A stretch of DNA of 64,000 nucleotides from Quercus robur (Eukaryota; Streptophyta; Magnoliopsida; Fagales; Fagaceae), in contig NC_065536.1 in assembly GCF_932294415.1 (NCBI RefSeq), forward strand, positions 930,001 through 994,000, given 5' to 3'. The translations under genes were made by a program, and so were the position numbers. Shown piece by piece: positions 57,368 to 64,000 of this stretch; the stretch's first letter is position 1, and the number at the start of each line of letters is the position of its first letter. A model generated the notes under the pieces. That model did not search any database. It was not told where the DNA came from and saw nothing but the letters and a program-made list of their open reading frames with translations.

Positions 57368-59071
57368 TTATTTCCTCCATTCCAATGCAAGCTTAATGTG
57401 GTCCCTTGTGTCCTTATCTATGGATTTGCTGAAGAATATGGTAGTCTTATTTCTATTAATCTGTTGACCCGAACACCTGCCATAAGTATCAAGAATTTCT
57501 AGGATTTTTTGACCTTCTTGAATTGTGGACCTGCAAAACAGGAGGCTATCATCTACAAAAAAGAGGTGGGTTAGGCGAGGACTATTTCTAGATGAAGAAT
57601 AGCCTCTAATATCACCCTGTGCAGCTGCTTGACTGATTAGGCCATGAAAGCCTTTTGTGCATAATAGGAATAGGAATAGGGAGATGGGATCTCCTTGTCT
57701 GATGCCTCTTGATGGATGGATTAAGCCTTTGGGTTCCCCATTAACCAGAATGGAGTAGGATACAGTGGTAACACATAACATGAGAAGTTTAATCCATCTA
57801 TCATTGAACCCCAATTTTTTCATGACAGCTTCAAGGTAAGGCCATTCCACCCTATCATAGGCCTTGCTCATGTCAAGTTTGATTGCCATGAAGCCATCTT
57901 TCCCTGTTTGTTTTTGCATGCTATGTAGGGATTCAAAGGCTACCAAAATATTATCTGAAATAAGACAGCTTTTGATGAAGACACTTTGGTGTTCAGTGAT
58001 AATTTTTGGTAGAATGCTTTTAAGCCTATTTGCTAAGACTTTCAAAAAAATCTTGTACAATACATTACAAAGGCTAATAGGCCTAAAGTCAGAAACATGC
58101 TTGGGATTTCTTTTCTTTGGGATGAGAGTAATAAAAGTGTGGTTTAGGTGCTCGGGTACAGATGCAGAATTAAGAAGAGTAAGAACAGAATCAATTACAT
58201 CATCTCCAATCAAATTACAATAATGCTGAAAAAATAAAGGAGGCATACCATCTGGACTTGGTGCTTTTAGTAGGGCCATCTGCTTTATAGCTTGTTGTAC
58301 CTCCCAAGCCTGAAAATCCTGAGAGAGTTGTTCATTCATCTCTCCATTGATCACTTGATTGATTGAGTTTGTGGCTGCTGCACATGGTGGCAAATTTGCC
58401 AAGTTATACAGCTCCTTGAAATAGGTGATTAAGATCTTTGTGAGTTGTTCCATATCCGAGCTCCACTCCCTATCAGTTTTACGGATCTTTAGGATTGAGT
58501 TCTTCCTCTTCCTTTGGGTGGCACGATAGTGAAAGAATTTTGAGTTCTTGTCTCCATTGGCTGCCCACAACGCCTTAGACCTTTGGAACCACATCCTGTA
58601 CTCTTTGTCCACTAGCTCATCAATTTCTTTTTTAAGTTCTCTAACTCGGAAATTCACTCCTGTTCTCATAGCTTCTCTCTCGGCCTCCTTTAGCATTTTT
58701 CTCGTTTTTTCAAGCTCCCTTCTCACATTCCTAAAGTGCTTACGGTTCCATTCTTGGAGTTCTTTCCCACATTTTTTTATCTTCTTGACCACCTTGATGC
58801 TAGGCTTGGCCTCCTCATGGGATGTCCACACTGCCTCCACAACATTTGAGCACCCTCTATCAAATAACCACATCTTTTCAAATCTGAATGGTTTAGTAAT
58901 GCTAGGGATTTCCAAACCGTCCAGGATAATCCATAATGGAAAATGGTCTGAGGCATTGGATGAGAGGTGGTGAATTTTTGTTCTAGCAAATTGCATAAAC
59001 CAATCATTATTTGCAAGTCCTCGATCCAATCTTTCCCAAATGGAGTGTCCATCCAGAAATGCTTCTACCAA
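57368..59071 (-). pseudogene. LINE ORF2: endonuclease end and reverse transcriptase
   Basis: Open for 567 codons. The start is the C-terminus of an APE-type endonuclease, including the catalytic SDH in SNASDHFPLW, then a charged linker, then reverse transcriptase motifs: APSPDGMPPLFFQ, HTFITLIPKKRNP, FRPISLCNVLYKI, LDMSKAYDRVEW, GIRQGDPIS and the catalytic box FVDDSLLF (FADD in most plant LINEs). A stop follows at 57368 and the remaining thumb region is frame-broken. The original start lies upstream of the truncation point near 59170. Confidence 0.9.
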
Positions 59072-59185
59072 GTGAATTGTGACCCAATGAAACCAAGGTC
59101 AATAAATCCACATTCATCAATAACGTCACGGAACAGCTGCATTTGGGCATGACTCCTACAACTTCCCCCTAATTTTACATTATTA

Positions 59186-60282
59186 ATACAACGTAAAGTA
59201 GGAATTTTTCAATTTAAATTAATATGTATATATATAAAAGCAGAGATCTCATGCGAGACAGCATGAGGTTTTGCCAAATGGCACTCTCCATGAATGGAGA
59301 ATTGAACTCTCACCACAATCTTCTAAATTGTCATTACCTTTTTTGAGTGAATGCATCATCATTAATTTACTACTCTTTTTAGATACAACATCAGTAATTT
59401 ACTAATTAAACTTCAAGTAATGAATAAGATAGAGGGGTGTTAATTATTAATGACTCTTCATAACCTTTGGTCTAATTTTCTAAAAGCAAAGGTTTTTTTT
59501 CTAATATTCTTTGTTTAATCATTGATTGTATACATGATCTTATACTAAATAATAATATATGGTAGAAATGATAGTTACAAAATTCTTGGTAAATTGAAAG
59601 AATTATCATAAAATTGTTAATCTTCTAATGTAAGTTCCTGTATTTGAATTTATGAGAAGTAGATGAATCCATTAGAGGTGCATTGGTCCAAGAGAACTAG
59701 GCTGACAAGTTTGTGACATCTTGACAAACAAAGCAAATTGTTAAAAAAATTGTATTTTGGTGCCCAATTTTTCATTTTGTTGACGTTGCACCTAGATTTG
59801 CCATAATTGTACCGGTGGCAGTGACAGTGGTGCCAGTTCTGGCACATGTGGTGACACCCGTGGCAGCAATATCAACTATAGTTATTGCTGTGAGGGCAAT
59901 CTAGAATATGACTTCTGAGTATGAGTATCCATATACATACTTATGTTTGGCAATTTATTATGTATATTTATAGAATGTTCTTTGTATGATGAAGATTTGA
60001 AAGCTTTATAAGGGCATCCATATATATGTTCTAAGAATCACTTTTCAACCATTGTGGTTTTTGGTTGATAAGTGACTGCATATTCCAAAAGGTTATTTTC
60101 ATATTAGTTTGGGATACATATAGAAAATAACAAAAGTGTTGCTAAATTTGAATTTTGCACTAACTGTGCTTACAAGAAAATATTCTCAATTTTGAGCTTT
60201 AACAAGATTTGATTAAACATTGACGTTTGGAGGATAGTGGTACTTTTTTTCTTTTATGTTGATGTCTATAATTTCTTAAATG
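59186..60282. other. Intergenic sequence with a possible coding remnant
   Basis: Mostly AT-rich. About 59800-59910 is open on the plus strand and gives a Gly/Ser/Cys-rich peptide (GGSDSGASSGTCGDTRGS) ending at TGA. It is compositionally unlike its surroundings but I cannot name it. Confidence 0.35.
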
Positions 60283-61295
60283 ATAGGCCAAAAACGAATT
60301 ACCCCTTGTGATTAAAATAATTAATTAATTAGCCAAGTTATTAATTAATCAAATTAACATGCAAAACACGTGGTAGCACAAACAAATCACCAATAAACTA
60401 AATATGCGGCGGAAAATAAATGACACGGTGATTTGTTTACAAATGGGGAAAACCTAACGACAAAAACCCCACTGGGTGATTTTCAAGTCACCACTCCCAA
60501 AACTCCACTATTATCACAACAAGCAGTTACAAGTAAAAGAATCTCAAGTACCTTACTAACCTACAGTTGAACCCTTACCCCAATACCCAATTGGACTTGT
60601 TCTGTAGTGACAGTTCCCCTTTCGTTGCACGACTCCCAAGTACGTGACTAACCAATTGTGCGGATCTCAGTACGCGACTTCAATCACCAACTAAGAAGGT
60701 TGTTGGCTGCAAAGTTCTTTAGTTCATCCACACGATGAAGATCAAGAAGATGCTTGGTTACAAAACTTTACAGTGCACATAAACAGCAACTTCTTCAAGA
60801 GAAAGAGATGAACTAGGGTAAGAACTTTGTCTTCGATCACAATTTGCTTGAACAGAGTTTGCTCAATACTTGTGCAACTTGTGAACTCCTTGACGGCCCT
60901 TAAAATAATCCTTTTATATGTTTAGGGTTAGAAGAAAAGAAGACCTAAACACATAATCACAGATTCCAAGAAATTAGATCAGAATTCTGAATTTCTTAAA
61001 TCTCGACAGATAAGCTGGCAAGCAGGTGTCGAGCCACAGGCTAAACAGCTTCCTTAAACCTCGATAGGTGCAGCTATCGAGACAACTGTCGAGCTTTAAT
61101 GAATTTGCACTTCTCAGCTTGTTGCTTGGACAGACTTGATGACTTCAACACTTGATCTTGAAACTTTGTTTCTTGAAGTATTTGAACACATCCTAGAACT
61201 ACCCAATTACAAGCCACATAGCACGAGGGTGAAAATCCATGAGAAGCAGAGTGTATTTGAGGAATTACACCAATCTTCTGAGGGAGACTGAAATC
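60283..61295 (-). mobile_element. LTR-like sequence, relative of the gag-only element group
   Basis: It begins TGATAGGCC and shares with 62171 on the same order of features: AATTAGCCAAGTT..., then GC(A/G)GC(A/G)GAAA and ATAAAT(A/G)ACAC, and a minus-strand TATA box (CATATAAAAGG near 60912-60922). CTCGATAG/CTATCGAG and CTCGACAG/CTGTCGAG motifs occupy the U3 position. The right boundary is not defined and the family differs in detail from the LTR at 62171. Confidence 0.5.
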
Positions 61296-62097
61296 TTACA
61301 AATTCCTTTCACAAGCCAACAAGCTTAAATTTTTCAAAATAATATGGAACAATTTATTTGGACTTATGGCAGGAGAAATATCATCATATATCCTAGATTG
61401 AAACACAGAATGCTTAAATTTCAATTTATGACAATTAGGATGAATGTGACCAGACACCACAAAAGTGACAAATAGGCACACATTTAGGAACATCAGTATT
61501 CCTAACAGCAAATCTAGTCTCAGATTTCGATTTTTGCCTCAACAAAGAACAATTTGGTCTAATATGACCAACAACACCACAAAGGTGACAAGTAGGCACA
61601 AAAACAGATTTATCATGCTCTCTAACAGTAGGTTTAGACTTAGGTTTAGAAATATCAGCGTCAACATCAGAACTTTTACCTTTGTCTAACCTAGCAAAAT
61701 AAGCTTTTTCTTTATTATTCCACTTAAAAAGAGGGATATAAACTTTCTCAGTTTTAGGCTTAAGAGAGACAGAAACACTTCTGTTATCAACAACAAGCTT
61801 GGTACTAGTTAAATTTTCAATTTTACCTTTAAATTCAACTAACTCTTGTTCCAAGCTTTTCATCTTCTCATCTTGAGAGGAAATTTAATTTCTCAAAAAT
61901 TCATTCTTTTTATTAGATTCATCTAATCTAACAACCAATTCCTCTTTTTCAAGATTAGCCAATTTTAACTATTCCTTGAATTTCTTAGCAATTTTTTTAG
62001 ATTTTAATAATTCCTTACGAAGAGTTTCAATGGCATCAATAAAATCAACATAAGCATGGGCAAAAACATGATCAGAAAGACACTTCAAATTATCCAT
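61296..62097 (-). pseudogene. Gag-like coiled-coil/zinc-knuckle gene, broken
   Basis: The start ATG 62095-62097 (MDNLKCL) lies just past a primer site, as in the element at 19.7 kb. A Lys/Glu/Leu-rich coiled-coil region follows, then zinc knuckles CHLCGVVGHIRPNC and CHFCGV...GHIHPNC. Two in-frame stops (near 61972 and 61889) and a one-base shift inside the second knuckle (about 61440-61450) break it. It has the same domain plan as the intact gene at 23797-24822. Confidence 0.8.
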
Positions 62098-62148
62098 GAC
62101 AACAAGGGTCAAGGATCAGCTCTTAGATCAAAAGATCTAAAACAAAAG

Positions 62149-62168
62149 AGCTACCCGGTCTGATACCA
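62149..62168 (-). other. Primer binding site (initiator tRNA-Met)
   Basis: The minus strand reads TGGTATCAGACCGGGTAGC next to the LTR start at 62171. It matches the initiator tRNA-Met complement except near AGAC/AGAG. Confidence 0.75.
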
Positions 62169-62170
62169 CT

Positions 62171-63077
62171 TGATAGTTTTTAGACCCCTTAAAAAAACAC
62201 AATTGGATTAAGATATGTAATTAGCCAAGTTGTTACTTAGTCCAATTTCAAATCTAGGCTAACACAATCAAACAATCATATCATGCAAAGCAGCAGAAAG
62301 ATAAATAACACAATGATATGATCACCCAAGAAACCAAATTGGTAAAAACCTGGGGAGGATTTAACCTACCTATCCTCAAGGTAAACCTAAATCAACTATG
62401 AAAGAATCGAAGTTGTTCAACAGGAATTAGACCACTAACATCCTATTGCTACCCACTAGTAGAAACTTACTGACATGACCACGTGCAAGCTCCGAAACCA
62501 CGGACTCCTTCTTTCTTGGATTCTCCAGCAAGTACAAGCACACCCGCTTGTATTTCTTTAAATTCTTATGGCAGCAACTGAATGATTATCAAGCTCTTAA
62601 AGAAATCTTCTTCTTGATAATCCTAAGTTTGTGTAAAGGAAAGCTCCTCACAGATCTCACAAGAGATTTACACAAACAGCAATATGAGCAACACTAAAAC
62701 GTGGTTAGGTTTTACCTTATATACCTGGGGCAAAAACACAAAACCCTAAATGTTTTAAATAAACTAGGGCTGAGTTGGAATTCTGCAGAAAAATGCATCT
62801 GACCTAATTTTCAATTGATCGAACCTAAGCTTCGATCGATCGAACCAGGCCGAGAAGCAATATTAATTTCTGCATCAACTTGTTCCAACTTTACATAAAT
62901 GAACCAACTTTGAGCAAGTCTAAATACGACTAAACATCTTATTTTTTATCATGGTTTGCCAACAATACACATTAGAGTTCTAAATACATAAGATCCTAAG
63001 TCTTTAGAACCTAACAAAGGCAATATGTGACAAAACACAACTAAAAGCTCAAAGTTTACAAAGAAAAGCCCTTTACA
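62171..63077 (-). repeat. LTR of a second gag-only-type element
   Basis: The left edge TGATAGTTTTTAGACCCC abuts the primer site. A minus-strand TATA box (GTATATAAGG) lies near 62717-62726, with GATCGATCGAACC palindromic motifs next to it in U3 (62817-62847). The right edge is uncertain; CTTTACA at 63071-63077 is one candidate. Confidence 0.55.
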
Positions 63078-64000
63078 AAAAAAATAATGCTCATAAAACA
63101 AATCCAATCCTAACTACTATCCATCAGTTGCAAGTGTAGACAGCAGCTCAATTGAATCACCCTGTATATTTCTTGAAACACTAAAACAAAAATGCATAAC
63201 CGCATGTGTCACAGAAAAACAAAAACAGTAAATCAACAAATATGCAAGCTAACTCTCCTCCTAAGTTAGATACAAACAAAACAATGTTAACTCCCCCTAA
63301 ACAGAACATTTTTGTATTTTCCACACATATTTCCACATTTCATCTAAAACTCCCCCTTGTTGTCACGAATTGACAAAGATAACTCAAACAAAGAGTAGAG
63401 TGATAGTAAACAAGAGAGAAAAAAGAAAACCAAGGGAACATAAAACAGATTAGCTCTATAAAAAATAGAGGCAAGTCCCCCTATGAAGAGCAACAACTTC
63501 CCCTAAGAACAACAAAGGTTAAAAAAAAAACTTTTCTCCCTTTACAAAAATAGGAAAAATAAAAAACATGTTTTGGGAAAAACAGTTTTGGGGAACATTT
63601 AGGAGGTGGGGAAAAATAAAGACACACAAACCAAACTTAAAAAATTAAGTTGATAAGGTGAGGATACACATGAAGAAAAATATTCTCTCTTTCAATAAAT
63701 GCAAACTCAGCATTATGTGACCCATAAACAATTGCATGAGTAGAGAAAATATTTGCATATTGATTATCCATCATATCTCTTAAGAAAAATATTTTTATGC
63801 AGTTCACACATAAAAATAGCATATACTAAAAAGTACATAGCTCAAAAATTAATCAATCAATTTTTTAAATCAAGTGGAGACTCCATAATTTAGCAAAGTG
63901 TATGCATGCTATGTGTGAAAACAATGAGAGATATGGCTGCAAAACTGCAAGATGGATACAAAAACAATGCAATGCACGTGAATCCTAAACATACATGATG
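63078..64000 (-). other. Internal 3' region of an LTR element, runs off the window
   Basis: Two purine-rich tracts on the minus strand, TTTAGGGGGAGTT near 63290-63303 and CAAGGGGGAGTTTT near 63346-63359, follow TTTGTCAATTCGTGACAA. This resembles the end of the 19.7-kb element's internal region and of SIRE-type Copia elements. No protein is recognised up to 64000. Confidence 0.5.

Larger units (their letters stand above)
55488..59170 (-). mobile_element. 5'-truncated L1-type LINE
   Basis: Flanked by a 15-bp duplication with one mismatch, AATTTTATATTATTA (55473-55487) and AATTTTACATTATTA (59171-59185). The 3' tail is the T run on the plus strand at 55488-55498. It holds the last part of the endonuclease, reverse transcriptase, zinc-binding and RNase H domains of ORF2. 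ORF1 and most of the endonuclease are missing, as in incomplete target-primed reverse transcription. Confidence 0.92.

Noticed and set aside
57864-58973. Plus-strand frames of 119 and 141 codons across the LINE
   Set aside because: They are antisense shadows of the reverse transcriptase frame.

Overview
This is plant nuclear DNA from a repeat-rich accessory region. The base composition is AT-rich with many long A/T tracts. The genes recognised are plant S-domain (G-type lectin) receptor-like kinases, and the mobile DNA is typical of a dicot genome. The overall repeat style reminds me of a woody dicot such as Fagaceae, but that is an impression and not proven by the sequence. No intact host gene is visible: every cellular coding sequence is a pseudogene or a fragment captured by a transposon.

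Layout. 0.4-0.7 kb: a MITE. 1.47-3.89 kb: two nested Mutator-like elements with different 9-bp target duplications; the inner one carries the first exon of a CIAO1-like WD40 gene. 4.3-6.7 kb: dead receptor kinase 1 (minus). 8.9-9.3 kb: a fold-back repeat. 10.1-11.2 kb: a solo LTR. 11.4-12.5 kb: a hAT-type element with an 8-bp duplication, carrying a DUF538 fragment joined to a Rab GTPase fragment. 12.7-26.6 kb: four head-to-tail non-autonomous Helitrons separated by three copies of one 364-bp spacer. The fourth is split by a 6.3-kb non-autonomous LTR retrotransposon (19657-25981, TSD CATAG) that codes only for a coiled-coil/zinc-knuckle protein. 27.1-29.1 kb: LTR-derived remnants. 31.7-34.1 kb (minus) and 36.7-39.1 kb (plus): dead receptor kinases 2 and 3, head to head. 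41.3-42.3 kb: two long hairpin elements. 42.4-43.9 kb: a roughly 215-bp tandem array interrupted by a retroposon. 44.07-55.13 kb: a complete but decayed Ty3/gypsy Tat-lineage element (minus) with two RNase H domains and an intron-bearing antisense gene. 55.49-59.17 kb: a 5'-truncated L1-type LINE. 60.3-64.0 kb: LTR elements related to the 19.7-kb element, continuing past the window.

How it fits together. The locus looks like an old cluster of duplicated S-domain receptor kinases: three copies plus shared flank fragments at about 7.6, 26.7 and 55.3 kb. The copies decayed independently while several waves of transposons inserted and nested. The most unusual parts are the Helitron-spacer array, the two gene-fragment-capturing DNA transposons, the antisense gene of the Tat element, whose two introns are in phase, and the palindromic TCGCGA-type repeats in the LTRs of the gag-only retroelement group.
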